Of a DNA stretch of 64,000 nt, positions 33,097 through 42,877 are shown one piece after another. The stretch is taken from contig CACANS010000002.1 of assembly GCA_902533945.1 (NCBI GenBank), positions 1 to 64,000 on the forward strand. The letters are read 5' to 3'. The notes below the pieces were generated by a model. The model searched no databases, was not told where the DNA came from, and saw only the letters and a program-made list of their open reading frames with translations. The DNA is from an uncultured Pelagibacteraceae bacterium (GTDB taxonomy: Bacteria > Pseudomonadota > Alphaproteobacteria > Pelagibacterales > Pelagibacteraceae). A program made the position numbers and the translations under genes. Each line of letters begins with the position of its first letter. The first letter of the stretch is position 1.

Positions 33097-33180
33097 ATGA
33101 AAATATCTTTACAAAAAGCTGTTATATATTTTTTTGTAGTAGTTTTAGTTATACTCATAATAATCTCATTAACGATTTAG
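33097..33180 (+). CDS. Possible 27-residue membrane peptide
   Basis: An ATG at 33097 opens a 27-codon frame ending TAG at 33180. It encodes a short polar start (MKISLQK) followed by an unbroken hydrophobic stretch of about 18 residues, i.e. a single membrane helix. It fits between tRNA-Arg and the thioesterase, whose ATG comes three bases after its stop, consistent with a small co-translated gene. AT-rich DNA often yields hydrophobic frames by chance, so this is tentative. Confidence 0.4.
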   Translation: MKISLQKAVIYFFVVVLVILIIISLTI

Positions 33181-33183
33181 ATA

Positions 33184-33582
33184 ATGAATAAAAAATTCGA
33201 ACAAATAAGTATTAAATCTAGTTTTATGAAGCATAATGGTGGATTATTATTTAGAGAGATATCTAAAAATCAATTTGAATTCAAAACAAAAATTAAAAAA
33301 ACTCATTTAAATACTGCTGGAATTACTCATGGTGGTTATATTTCTTCTATTATAGATTCTGGCGCAGGAACTGGAGCATTTAGAGCATCTAAAAGTTCAC
33401 GTTGTGTTACAATTTCTTTGAATATAAATTTTATTTCTTCAACTAAACTGGATGATGAAATTATTGGTTTTGTAAAAGTTTTAAAGCGAACAAAGTCTAT
33501 GGTATTTTTAATATGTCATCTTAAAAGTAATAAAAAAATAATAGCTTCTGCTTCTGGAATTTGGAAAATTCTTAAAAAGTAA
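33184..33582 (+). CDS. PaaI-like hot-dog thioesterase
   Basis: A 132-residue single hot-dog domain. The central helix region HLNTAGITHGGYISSIIDSGAG carries the Asn/Gly-His pattern and the acidic residue expected of PaaI-type acyl-CoA thioesterases. The C-terminal strands include CVTISLNINFISS. It probably hydrolyses an acyl- or aryl-CoA in the cytoplasm. Its 3' end overlaps the convergent TRAP permease gene by 11 bases. Confidence 0.85.
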   Translation: MNKKFEQISIKSSFMKHNGGLLFREISKNQFEFKTKIKKTHLNTAGITHGGYISSIIDSGAGTGAFRASKSSRCVTISLNINFISSTKLDDEIIGFVKVLKRTKSMVFLICHLKSNKKIIASASGIWKILKK

Positions 33583-35896
33583 TTTTTCTTCTATAATTTA
33601 AATATCCAAAAATAATTAACAGTATTGTGGCAAATGGATAAACAATAGCTTTATTTGGTCTATCTAAATTTTCTATCTTAAATTCACTAATAATATCTCC
33701 CATTTCAAGCCCTTGTTTTTTTGCCAAGCCATTCCATTTTATTGTATCAACTACAATTCTATTTTCTTCTTTTATTAAATTAACACCGTAGTCTTCTAAA
33801 TTAAAATTTTTTTCAAAACTATTTTTTTTAATAACAAATAATTTATATCGTTCACCATACTCACTTAATCTAGTTACTTTTAAATGAACTTCCCTATTTG
33901 GTTCTAAATTTATTGAGTTAATATTTTCAAAACTTTTATAATCATATTTAGGATAAAATTTATTAAGAACAAAATCCGGTGACAAAAAAGATATTGAAAT
34001 AATTAAAAAAATGATAATTTCATACCAACGAAGTTTATTAAAAAACCATCTTTGAGTAGCTGCAGTAAAAACTAATATTCCAACTAAAGATGTTATAATT
34101 ACTATCAAAGCATGCCAGATGTTATCTACTCCTATTAAAAGTAATTCATGATTAAATAAAAAAACTATAGGAAGAATGCCAGTTCTTAAACTGTACCAAA
34201 AAGCTTGTACTCCAGTTCTAAGCGGATCTCCTCCTGAAATTCCTGCTGCAGCATAAGAAGCAAGACCTACTGGTGGTGTTACATCAGCCATTAATCCAAA
34301 GTAAAACACAAACAAATGTACAGCAATAATTGGAAAGATAAATCCAGAGGCATTTCCTACATCAACTAAAACCATCGCCATTAATGATGCTACAACAACA
34401 TAATTTGCAGTTGTTGGAAGCCCCATTCCTAATAACAAACACAAAACTATAGTTAACAATATTAAAATTATAACATTGTCTCTAGCAACAGATTCTATAA
34501 CTATAATTAAATTTGTACTTAAACCTGTGGATCCTACTGCTCCAACAATAACACCCGCAGTTGCTATAGCAATTCCAACGGCAACCATATTTATTGCTCC
34601 CTTTTGAAATCCCACTATAGTTTGATTGAACCAAACTTTTAATGCTTCTTTAAAATTTCTTTGTTTGATTATTATATTTATTAAATTTACTAAAATGAGA
34701 GCGTTTGTTGCATAAAATATTGAATATGCAGCAGTAAATCTTAGATAAACCAACAAATATATTAAAACAAAAATTGGGATTAAAAAATGTAAACCTGACA
34801 AAAAAGTCTTCTTTAAATTTGGCACATCTTTTTCTTCCATTCCTTTAAGATTTAATTTTAAAGCTTCAAGGTGAGAAATATAAAATAAAGCAATATAAGA
34901 TATAACGGCAGGCAAAAAAGCATGTTTAACTACTTCAAAATAAGTAACTCCTATAAAGCTTGCCATAACAAATGCAGCTGCACCCATAACTGGTGGCATT
35001 ATTTGCCCATTTACAGAAGATGAAACTTCAATAGCACCAGCTTTTTCTTTAGAAAAACCAGTTTTTTTCATAATAGGAATCGTAAAAGTTCCTGTTGTAA
35101 CTGTATTAGCAACCGATGAACCTGATATCATGCCTGTCATACCAGATCCTAAAATAGCTGCTTTAGCAGGACCACCTCTCATTTTTCCAACCATAGCAAA
35201 AGCTAAATTTAAAAAATATTGTCCACCACCAGCAGTTTCTAAGAGAGCACCAAATAAAACAAATAAAAATATAAAATCGACTGAAACTCCAATTGGAATT
35301 CCAAATATAGCTTCCTGATCAAACCATTGAAATCCAACAAGTCTTTTTAACGAAAGTCCTCCATGAGAAATTATATCTGGTGCATATTGTCCAAAATATG
35401 AAAATAATAAAAAACATACTGCAATTACAACTAAAGGTATTCCAATTACTCTTCGAGTTGCTTCGAGTAGAATCAATATTCCAATCGATCCAATAATTAA
35501 CTCTATTGGTATAATATATTCTCCTAAGGTAATTTTTAAAAGAATACCTCCCCTATCTACCATTTGATCATAAAAAAAATAAATATAAAGACAGCAAAAA
35601 GCTCCTAGGACACTTATTAAAACATCTATGATTGTAATTTTTTTTGATCTTGAAATAGGAAATATTAAAAATGCCAATAATAATGCAAAACCTAAATGTA
35701 TAGCTCTTGCTGGCAAACCTTTGAACATTCCAAAATCAAACATGAATGGAAATGGAGATGCATACCATAATTGAAACAAAGACCAAATGATAGCGATGGT
35801 TGCAACAATTTTTAAATGTAGGCCTGTAAGATTTCTAGTCGGGGATAAATCCTCATGAATTTTACTTTCAATGTTTGACTCGGGTTTTTGATTCAT
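33572..35896 (-). CDS. TRAP transporter fused permease (TAXI type)
   Basis: A 774-residue fused small (4TM) and large (12TM) TRAP permease driving ion-coupled solute uptake with the TAXI binding protein. The large-subunit signature MTGMISGSSVANTVTTGTFT and SVNGQIMPPVMGAAAFVMA are present, then repeated LGMGLPTTANYVV. The last 130 residues form a soluble region with PDZ-like features (GLAKKQGLEMGDIISEF) and a final membrane helix. A TTG at 35932 could extend the frame, but it lies in the hairpin; the ATG at 35896 is preferred. The start is 78 bases downstream of the binding-protein stop. Confidence 0.92.
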   Translation of the reverse strand: MNQKPESNIESKIHEDLSPTRNLTGLHLKIVATIAIIWSLFQLWYASPFPFMFDFGMFKGLPARAIHLGFALLLAFLIFPISRSKKITIIDVLISVLGAFCCLYIYFFYDQMVDRGGILLKITLGEYIIPIELIIGSIGILILLEATRRVIGIPLVVIAVCFLLFSYFGQYAPDIISHGGLSLKRLVGFQWFDQEAIFGIPIGVSVDFIFLFVLFGALLETAGGGQYFLNLAFAMVGKMRGGPAKAAILGSGMTGMISGSSVANTVTTGTFTIPIMKKTGFSKEKAGAIEVSSSVNGQIMPPVMGAAAFVMASFIGVTYFEVVKHAFLPAVISYIALFYISHLEALKLNLKGMEEKDVPNLKKTFLSGLHFLIPIFVLIYLLVYLRFTAAYSIFYATNALILVNLINIIIKQRNFKEALKVWFNQTIVGFQKGAINMVAVGIAIATAGVIVGAVGSTGLSTNLIIVIESVARDNVIILILLTIVLCLLLGMGLPTTANYVVVASLMAMVLVDVGNASGFIFPIIAVHLFVFYFGLMADVTPPVGLASYAAAGISGGDPLRTGVQAFWYSLRTGILPIVFLFNHELLLIGVDNIWHALIVIITSLVGILVFTAATQRWFFNKLRWYEIIIFLIISISFLSPDFVLNKFYPKYDYKSFENINSINLEPNREVHLKVTRLSEYGERYKLFVIKKNSFEKNFNLEDYGVNLIKEENRIVVDTIKWNGLAKKQGLEMGDIISEFKIENLDRPNKAIVYPFATILLIIFGYLNYRRKITF

Positions 35897-35921
35897 TTGT
35901 GAAGAATACTTTACTACAAAA

Positions 35922-35951
35922 AAAAGGCCCAATAAATATATTGGGCCTTTT
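35922..35951 (-). terminator. Intercistronic hairpin between TRAP binding protein and permease
   Basis: A perfect 13-bp inverted repeat (35922-35934 with 35939-35951) closes a 4-base loop. It has the GC core GGCCC/GGGCC and on the minus strand is followed by an uninterrupted run of T's, i.e. the form of a Rho-independent terminator. It lies between the binding-protein stop and the permease start, so it should let only part of the transcripts continue into the permease and raise the binding protein's relative amount. Confidence 0.85.
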
Positions 35952-35974
35952 AAATTTAATTTAATCTACTTGTA

Positions 35975-36979
35975 TTACATTAATCCAGCTTCTTTATAGT
36001 ATCTAACTGCTCCTTCATGTAAAGGTGCTGATAAACCATCAGCTATCATATCTTCCTTTTTTAAAGGTGCAAAAGCAGGATGTTGTTTTCTAAAATCATC
36101 AAAATTTTCAAAAACTGCTTTTACAACTAAATAAACAAGATCTGCTTCAACGGCATTACTAGTAACTACAGTAGCTTTAACTCCAAAAGTAGTTACATCT
36201 TTTTTTTGTCCAGTATATGTACCTTTAGGTATTGTTGCTGAAGCATAATAATCTGCACCATCAATTAGACCTTGAACAGGTCCACCTGTTAAATTAATTG
36301 GCAATGCTTTAGCTCCGCAAGTAGCAGCTTGCTCCATAGCACCATTTGGAAATCCAACTGAATATCCAAAAGCATCTATTTTACCATCACAAAGTGCTTT
36401 AACTTGTTCAGATGAAGTAAGTTCAGTTACAGATTTAAAGTAACTATTATCTACTCCCATTGCTTTCATAAGCTCTTCCATTGTTCCTCTTTGCCCAGAA
36501 CCGGGGTTACCTATGTTAACAACTTTACCTTTTAAACCATTAAAGTCTTTAACTTTTGCTTTTTTTCTAGCCCAAATTTGGAAAGGTTCGTTGTGAACTG
36601 AAAAAACAGCTCTTAATCCTTCAAACTGTTTTCCTTCCCATTTACTTGAACCATTAACAGCATGAAATTGCCAGTCAGATTGAGCTACACCGAATTGAAA
36701 CTCGCCATCTTTGATTTGACCAATATTGTAATTTGATCCACCAGTTGATGGAGCTGTACATCTGTAAGCTTTATCTATACCTTTTTTTCTTCCATGTTCT
36801 TTTGCTATTGCAGATTTATGCAACATTTTACAAATTGCGTTTCCAGTTTGGAAGTAAACTCCAGTTGGTCCGCCTGTTCCTATCGTGAAAAACTCTGCAG
36901 ATTTTGCAACTGTTGTAAATGACAACGATGCTACAAAAATCAAAAGAGCACTCGATAAGGAAGTAAGTATTTTTTTCAT
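35975..36979 (-). CDS. TRAP transporter solute-binding protein, TAXI family
   Basis: A 334-residue periplasmic binding protein. Residues 1-27 are a signal peptide ending around VAKSA. The mature N-terminus has the TAXI signature FTIGTGGPTGVYFQTGNAIC; later GSNYNIGQIKDGEFQFGVAQSD and KVVNIGNPGSGQRGTMEEL match the fold. TAXI proteins often bind C4/C5 dicarboxylates or amino acids such as glutamate; here the ligand is unknown. The codon use is less AT-biased than neighbours and the Shine-Dalgarno is unusually strong, both signs of high expression. Confidence 0.94.
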   Translation of the reverse strand: MKKILTSLSSALLIFVASLSFTTVAKSAEFFTIGTGGPTGVYFQTGNAICKMLHKSAIAKEHGRKKGIDKAYRCTAPSTGGSNYNIGQIKDGEFQFGVAQSDWQFHAVNGSSKWEGKQFEGLRAVFSVHNEPFQIWARKKAKVKDFNGLKGKVVNIGNPGSGQRGTMEELMKAMGVDNSYFKSVTELTSSEQVKALCDGKIDAFGYSVGFPNGAMEQAATCGAKALPINLTGGPVQGLIDGADYYASATIPKGTYTGQKKDVTTFGVKATVVTSNAVEADLVYLVVKAVFENFDDFRKQHPAFAPLKKEDMIADGLSAPLHEGAVRYYKEAGLM

Positions 36980-36995
36980 TTTCCCCTCCGCTATT
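36980..36995 (-). promoter_or_regulatory. Strong ribosome-binding site of the TAXI binding protein
   Basis: The minus strand reads GCGGAGGGGAAA directly before the ATG. GGAGGGG is a near-perfect Shine-Dalgarno element, in contrast to most genes in this window where none is obvious. It supports high translation of the binding protein. Confidence 0.7.
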
Positions 36996-37047
36996 GTTAT
37001 TTTAGAACGATTCTAATCAAAACTTTGGGGATGAGTCTATAAAAAAA

Positions 37048-38274
37048 TTAAGTTGATTCAGCCCAGTCTTTTAGTCTTTTTGTGCCTTCAACTATCTTTG
37101 GAGCAAATTTATGAACTAATTTATTATCTAATTTATTTTGATTTGACAAATTATCCATAAAATTTTTTCCATCAAAATCAGTAAAGCTTAATCTAGCAAT
37201 AAGTTTATTCTTAAGGAAACCAAAGTCTGAACCTGGCAATAATGCAACTCCCGTATTATCCAGTAAATTTGTGCACATTTCTTCTGAGTTTTTAAACTTC
37301 ATATCCAAAAATTCAGGCATTAGATAAAAGCCTCCTTGAGGTTTATTAATTAAAATTTTATTGGATCTTAAGTTTTCATAGACATATTCTCCAACTAACT
37401 TAAGAATTTTTCTTGAATTATTTAAATAATTACTATGGTCATTTTGATAGGCTGCAATAGCTGCATACTGAATTGGGGCACTAACTGATGAAAATGTTTC
37501 ACTTGCAAGAACTTTCAATGAATTTTTCAATTTAGCTAATTCATTAGGAATAACAAAGTGTCCTAATCTCCATCCACCTGCTGCACACCATTTACTAAGG
37601 CCACTACTTATAATTGTTTGTTCAGGACAATAATTTGAAATAGATTTAAAAGTATCACCAAAAGATAATTCTGCATAGATTTCATCTGACAAAACTAAAA
37701 TATTATTTTTTTTAACAATTCTACTTATTTCTTCTAAGTTTTCACAAATTTGTCCTGATGGATTATTAGGTGAATTTAAAAATAACAAATAATTTTTATC
37801 TCTATTTTTTGAAATAATCTTTTCAATATCTTCAGAGGTTGGAAACCAATTTTTTTCTCTATTAGTTTCTAACCAATGCACTTTGTTTCTTCCTAAAATT
37901 GCTTGTGGTTCGTATGATACCCAGCTAGGGATAGGTAATATAACCTCACCATCAAAAAGCATTTGTAATAAAAACATTAATTCTTTAGTACCAGGTCCTA
38001 TTAAAATATTATCGGCTTTATAGTTATAATTTTTCCTAGATGATTCAAATTTTGCTATTACTTCTCTTAATTCAAGCAAGCCTTGCATAGGTAAATATTT
38101 ATTTCGAAAAGAATTTTTTTTTAATTCTAAATTAACATCCTCTGGTATTTCAAAAGGAGATTGGCCAAAACCAAATTTAAAAATCTGTTTTCCTTTTAAT
38201 TCCAATTCCTTAGATATCTCATTTATTCTTAAGGTTGATGATATTTTTAAATTTTTTACTACTTCTTTAATCAT
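37048..38274 (-). CDS. Class I/II PLP-dependent aminotransferase
   Basis: A 408-residue fold-type I aminotransferase. The PLP Lys is in SSGLSKWCAAGGWRLG; NSPNNPSGQ and SDEIYAEL are the cofactor-contact segments. It resembles aspartate or related aminotransferases; the exact amino-acid specificity cannot be set from sequence. It follows the acetoacetyl-CoA synthetase with the stop and ATG directly adjacent, and precedes the TRAP genes by 68 bases. The set suggests uptake and deamination of an organic or amino acid, which is inference. Confidence 0.87.
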   Translation of the reverse strand: MIKEVVKNLKISSTLRINEISKELELKGKQIFKFGFGQSPFEIPEDVNLELKKNSFRNKYLPMQGLLELREVIAKFESSRKNYNYKADNILIGPGTKELMFLLQMLFDGEVILPIPSWVSYEPQAILGRNKVHWLETNREKNWFPTSEDIEKIISKNRDKNYLLFLNSPNNPSGQICENLEEISRIVKKNNILVLSDEIYAELSFGDTFKSISNYCPEQTIISSGLSKWCAAGGWRLGHFVIPNELAKLKNSLKVLASETFSSVSAPIQYAAIAAYQNDHSNYLNNSRKILKLVGEYVYENLRSNKILINKPQGGFYLMPEFLDMKFKNSEEMCTNLLDNTGVALLPGSDFGFLKNKLIARLSFTDFDGKNFMDNLSNQNKLDNKLVHKFAPKIVEGTKRLKDWAEST

Positions 38275-40230
38275 TTAAATTTTTAATTCCTCTAAATTCT
38301 TAAACTCTTTTAATATTTCTGGGTTTGCTAAAGCCTGAATATTTTTTACATTATTACCATCTATTATACTTTTTACAGCTAATTCAACAATTTTTCCATT
38401 TTTGGTTCTTGGAATATCTTTTACACTTAATATTTTTGATGGCACATGTCTTGGGGATGCATCTTTTTTAATCAACTTTCTAAGTTTTTCTATAAGAATT
38501 TTATCGAGTGTGAATGGTTCATTTAAAACAACAAATAAAATTATTCTAACATCATTATCCCAGTTTTGGCCTACAACAATTGCCTCTTTTATTTCTTTAA
38601 AACCTTCCACAACAGAATAAATTTCTGATGTGCCTAATCTAACTCCACCTGGGTTTAAAGTGGCATCTGATCTTCCATAGATTATATATCCACCCGTTTT
38701 TTTTCTCTCTGCATAATCTCCATGATGCCATACGTTTCTATATCTATTAAAATATGCCTTTTTATATTTTAAATTTTTTTCATCATTCCAAAACCTTTTC
38801 GGCATCGAAGGAAATGAATTTTTACAAACTAATTCACCTTTTTTATTTAATATAGATTTTCCTTTTTCATTAAAAATATCTACATCCATACCAAGTCCAT
38901 TATTCTGAATTTCTCCTCTCACAACAGGACTATATATATTGCCTAAAACAAAACATGACACAATGTCGGTACCTCCAGATATTGATGCTAGATGTATATT
39001 TTTTTTAATATTTTTATAAACATAATCAAATCCATCTTCAGATAATGGAGATCCTGTAGAACAAATAGTTTTAAGATTTTTAAGTTTAAATTTTGCTTTT
39101 GCAGAAAAATTTAATTTTTTTAAAGTATCAATATACTTTGCACTTACACCAAAAAGTGTAATTTTTTCTTTTTCAATAATTTCAAATAATAGGTCTTTTT
39201 TTTTATACATTGGAAACCCATCAAATAAAACAATTGATGCTTTTGATGCAAGAGAACTTATAAGCCAATTCCACATCATCCAGCCACAAGTAGTGAAATA
39301 AAAAATATTATCTTTTGGCTTAATTTCACAATGTAGCTGATGTTCTTTTAAATGTTGCAACAAAACACCACCCACACGATGACATATGCATTTGGGTTTG
39401 CCAGTAGTGCCACTGGAATATAATATTGCCAAATCATGTTCAAAATCAAACTTTTTGAAATTGATTACATTTGCCTTATAATTTTTTATATTTTTCCAAG
39501 TAAATATCTTATGTTTTTTAATCTTCTTAAATTTTAGATAACTCTGACCAGGATAGTTTATAATTAAAACTTTCTTAATTGATTTTATCCTTTTTAAAAT
39601 TAGAGGAAGTCTATTAATAATATTTATTTCTTTTCCATTGTAATAGTATCTATCTGCAATAATTAATAATTTTGGTTGAATTTGCGAAAATCTTTCAATA
39701 ACGCCATTGATTCCAAAATCTGGAGAACATGAAGACCAAATCGCTCCTATTGCTGAGGTTGCCAAAAAGCTTTCTACACTTTCAATTATATTAGGTAAGT
39801 AAGCAGCTACTCTATCATTTTTTTTTACTCCAATTGATTGAAAAAAATTAAATACTTTATAAGTATTTAGATTTAGATTTCTCCAACTTCTATATTCCCT
39901 AAAATCATTTTCACTTATAAATGTTATAGCTTTAGAATCGTCTTTTTTTGAAAGTAAATTTTCTGCAAAATTTAACTTGGAATTTATTAAAAATTTATGT
40001 TTAAAAATATTTCCTGAAAAGTTAAATCTTAATTTTTTATATCCTTTAACATTAGCAAAATCCCAAATAGAACTCCAAAATTTTCTAGGATTTTTTAAAG
40101 TCCATTTTAATAATTTTGAATATTTTTTTGATATTTTATATTTATAATTATTTGATAAAAATTTTTCATACTTAAATAAATTAGATTTTAGTTTTATATT
40201 TTCAGATGCTTCCCACAATTTTTTAATCAT
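38275..40230 (-). CDS. Acetoacetyl-CoA synthetase
   Basis: The 651-residue adenylate-forming enzyme activates acetoacetate (or a similar short 3-oxo acid) with CoA and ATP. N-terminal ACAS region with FWSSIWDFANVKG, AMP-binding P-loop LYSSGTTGKPKCICH, then YIIYGRSDATLNPGGVRLGTSEI and a C-terminal lysine in PRTKNGKIVELAVK match acetoacetyl-CoA synthetases. With the thiolase it would turn acetoacetate into acetyl-CoA. It is first of the aminotransferase-TRAP run. Confidence 0.88.
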   Translation of the reverse strand: MIKKLWEASENIKLKSNLFKYEKFLSNNYKYKISKKYSKLLKWTLKNPRKFWSSIWDFANVKGYKKLRFNFSGNIFKHKFLINSKLNFAENLLSKKDDSKAITFISENDFREYRSWRNLNLNTYKVFNFFQSIGVKKNDRVAAYLPNIIESVESFLATSAIGAIWSSCSPDFGINGVIERFSQIQPKLLIIADRYYYNGKEINIINRLPLILKRIKSIKKVLIINYPGQSYLKFKKIKKHKIFTWKNIKNYKANVINFKKFDFEHDLAILYSSGTTGKPKCICHRVGGVLLQHLKEHQLHCEIKPKDNIFYFTTCGWMMWNWLISSLASKASIVLFDGFPMYKKKDLLFEIIEKEKITLFGVSAKYIDTLKKLNFSAKAKFKLKNLKTICSTGSPLSEDGFDYVYKNIKKNIHLASISGGTDIVSCFVLGNIYSPVVRGEIQNNGLGMDVDIFNEKGKSILNKKGELVCKNSFPSMPKRFWNDEKNLKYKKAYFNRYRNVWHHGDYAERKKTGGYIIYGRSDATLNPGGVRLGTSEIYSVVEGFKEIKEAIVVGQNWDNDVRIILFVVLNEPFTLDKILIEKLRKLIKKDASPRHVPSKILSVKDIPRTKNGKIVELAVKSIIDGNNVKNIQALANPEILKEFKNLEELKI

Positions 40231-40393
40231 AAAAAAATTATATTGAATTATTGTTATTTATGTTACTGTTCATCTGATAAAATTTCAAAATGAGAACTTT
40301 TTCCTTAGTGATTCGGTCATGTTTTAGTCCATTTTTGTTCTTTAACCATAACAAGATATAGTAGGAGAAAAAAAATATATACCAAAAATAGAA

Positions 40394-42877
40394 ATGATTA
40401 AAAATAAAATAACTGCAGTTCTGGGGCCTACAAATACAGGAAAAACCTATCAAGCAATTGAAACATTACTTTCATTTGATGACGGAATGATTGGTTTTCC
40501 TCTAAGACTTCTCGCCAGGGAAGTTTATGACAAAGTTGTTAAAAGAATAGGTCAAGAAAAAGTAGCTTTAATTACTGGTGAAGAAAAAATTATACCAACT
40601 AATGCAAAATACTATCTTTGTACTGTGGAATCAATGCCGATAGATAAAAAATTGGAATTTGTTGCTGTAGACGAAATTCAAATGTGCTCAGACCATGAAA
40701 GAGGTCACATATTTACTGAAAGATTATTAAATTTAAGAGGTGAAAAGTTAACTATGTTTTTAGGTTCTCATACAATTAAAAATATTATTGAAAATCTTGA
40801 TGAAGATACAGAATTTGTAAATAAGAATAGATTGTCTAAATTATCATTTGTTGGACATAAAAAAATATCCAGAATTGATAGGAAAAGTGCAATTATAGGT
40901 TTTTCTGCAGAGGAGGTTTATGCAATTGCTGAATTGATTAGAAGACAAAAAGGAGGCGCTTCCATTGTAATGGGTTCATTAAGCCCAAAGACAAGAAATG
41001 CTCAAGTAGAATTATATCAATCTGGAGACGTGGATTATTTAGTAGCTACCGATGCTATTGGAATGGGTATAAATATGGATATAAATAGTGTCTATTTTTC
41101 TAACATAAAAAAATTCGATGGAAAAAAATCAAGAAGATTAAACCTACCTGAAATAGGTCAAATTGCTGGGAGAGCCGGAAGATTTTTAAACGATGGTTTT
41201 TTCGGTATTACTGGTGAATGTGATCAAATTAATTCTGTAGATGTAGAGCTTTTAGAAAAACATAAATTTGAAGAAATAAGAAATATTTTTTGGAGAAATT
41301 TTAATTTAAATTTTTCATCAACAGAAAATTTAATAAAATCGTTGGAAGTCAAACCACCAGCTAATTGGTTAAGAAGAATTAGTGAATGTGAGGATGAAAA
41401 AGTTTTAAAGTTTTTAATAAAAGACAAAGAAAAATATAAAATTCAAAATAATTCTAATAATTTAAAAGTATTGTGGGAATGTTGTCAAATTCCAGACTTT
41501 GTAAAAAAAACATATGGTCATCATTTACAAGTTGTAATTAAAGTTTTCGAATTTTTATCTAGTAATAATGGAAAGGTTCCCAGTGACTATATGAAAAAAC
41601 AGTTAAAGTCACTTGATAATCTTGAGGGTAATGTAGATTCCTTATCAAATAGAATAGCTAATGTTCGAACATGGTCATATGTTGCAAATAAAATTAATTG
41701 GGTAGAAAATCAAGATTATTGGATAGAAAGAACAAAATATTTAGAAGATAAACTTTCTGATAGATTGCATGAAGAATTGACAAAAACTTTTATTGATAAA
41801 AGAGCAAGTATATTGGCAAGAGGACTAAAACAAGACTCAAAATTAGAAACTAAAATAATTGACCAAAAAAAAGTTACAATAGACAATCAATTTATTGGCG
41901 AAATTGTTGGTCTTAAACTAAATCTTGATCTTAAAGCAAACACTTTAGATACAGATATTAAATCTTTAAGAAAAGCAGCAAGACAAAATATAGGTCCTGA
42001 ATTTTCTAGAAGAATAAGTGAAATAATTGACTCTAAAATGATTGTGTTGCAAGATAATTTTAAAATAACTTGGCAAAACAACACGATCGCAAAGATTATA
42101 CCAGGAAAAGATTATTTATCTCCAAAAATTGAAATTATTGTAGATGATATTATAGAATTAGAAGATCAAAAAAAATTAATTTTATTTTTAAATGATTGGT
42201 TAGAAAATAAAATTAAACAAACTCTTAAAAATCTATTTGAGCTTAAATTAATTAATGAAAAAAACTCAAATATTCGAGCTTTAGCTTACAGACTTTATGA
42301 GAATAATGGAGTAATCAAAAGAAATGAATCTAGTGATTTAATAAAAAAACTAAATAACGAGGAAAGAAAAATTTTAAGAAAATATGGAGTAAAATTTGGA
42401 AGATATCATATTTTTTTGTTCAAACTTCTTAAACCTGACGCAGTCAAATTAAGATTGACATTATGGAAAAATTTTCACAAAAAAAATATAAACTTTATTT
42501 CACCTAAATTTGGATTAAATTTTTTGCCTATAAATGAAAAAATCGACAAAAATTTAATGTTAATTTGTGGATTTGAAAATTTTAAAAATTTATATATAAG
42601 AATTGACATCTTAGAAAGATTATTTGTAAAATTGATTGAAAGTAATAAAACCAAAAATAAAGAAATAAAATTAAACCCTGAAATGCTTAATTTGCTCGGA
42701 TGTAATAAAGAAAATTTTTTAAAATTGATAGAATTGATGGATTATAAACACTTTAATAAGGAAAATGAAATTTTTCTTAAATATACTCCAAAAAAAAAAC
42801 AATTTAGAAAAGAAAGTTCAAAGCAAAAATTTTTTAACAACGCATTTAATAAACTCAAACAAATTCAATTTAAATGA
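40394..42877 (+). CDS. Suv3-like superfamily 2 RNA helicase
   Basis: An 827-residue helicase. Walker A GPTNTGKT lies near residue 11, then GFPLRLLAREVYD, Walker B DEIQMCSD, SHTIKN (motif III region), and QIAGRAGRF (motif VI). The C-terminal half is Lys-rich and less conserved. The family is related to mitochondrial SUV3, which unwinds RNA for decay. It heads a four-gene overlapping run with the TerB-like protein, ferredoxin and CarD; an alphaproteobacterial helicase-fdxA-carD order is common, usually with an S4-domain protein where the TerB gene sits here. Confidence 0.88.
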   Translation: MIKNKITAVLGPTNTGKTYQAIETLLSFDDGMIGFPLRLLAREVYDKVVKRIGQEKVALITGEEKIIPTNAKYYLCTVESMPIDKKLEFVAVDEIQMCSDHERGHIFTERLLNLRGEKLTMFLGSHTIKNIIENLDEDTEFVNKNRLSKLSFVGHKKISRIDRKSAIIGFSAEEVYAIAELIRRQKGGASIVMGSLSPKTRNAQVELYQSGDVDYLVATDAIGMGINMDINSVYFSNIKKFDGKKSRRLNLPEIGQIAGRAGRFLNDGFFGITGECDQINSVDVELLEKHKFEEIRNIFWRNFNLNFSSTENLIKSLEVKPPANWLRRISECEDEKVLKFLIKDKEKYKIQNNSNNLKVLWECCQIPDFVKKTYGHHLQVVIKVFEFLSSNNGKVPSDYMKKQLKSLDNLEGNVDSLSNRIANVRTWSYVANKINWVENQDYWIERTKYLEDKLSDRLHEELTKTFIDKRASILARGLKQDSKLETKIIDQKKVTIDNQFIGEIVGLKLNLDLKANTLDTDIKSLRKAARQNIGPEFSRRISEIIDSKMIVLQDNFKITWQNNTIAKIIPGKDYLSPKIEIIVDDIIELEDQKKLILFLNDWLENKIKQTLKNLFELKLINEKNSNIRALAYRLYENNGVIKRNESSDLIKKLNNEERKILRKYGVKFGRYHIFLFKLLKPDAVKLRLTLWKNFHKKNINFISPKFGLNFLPINEKIDKNLMLICGFENFKNLYIRIDILERLFVKLIESNKTKNKEIKLNPEMLNLLGCNKENFLKLIELMDYKHFNKENEIFLKYTPKKKQFRKESSKQKFFNNAFNKLKQIQFK

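Noticed and set aside
40238-40453. 71-codon minus-strand frame upstream of the helicase
   Set aside because: Overlaps the helicase start including its P-loop and shows no recognisable feature.
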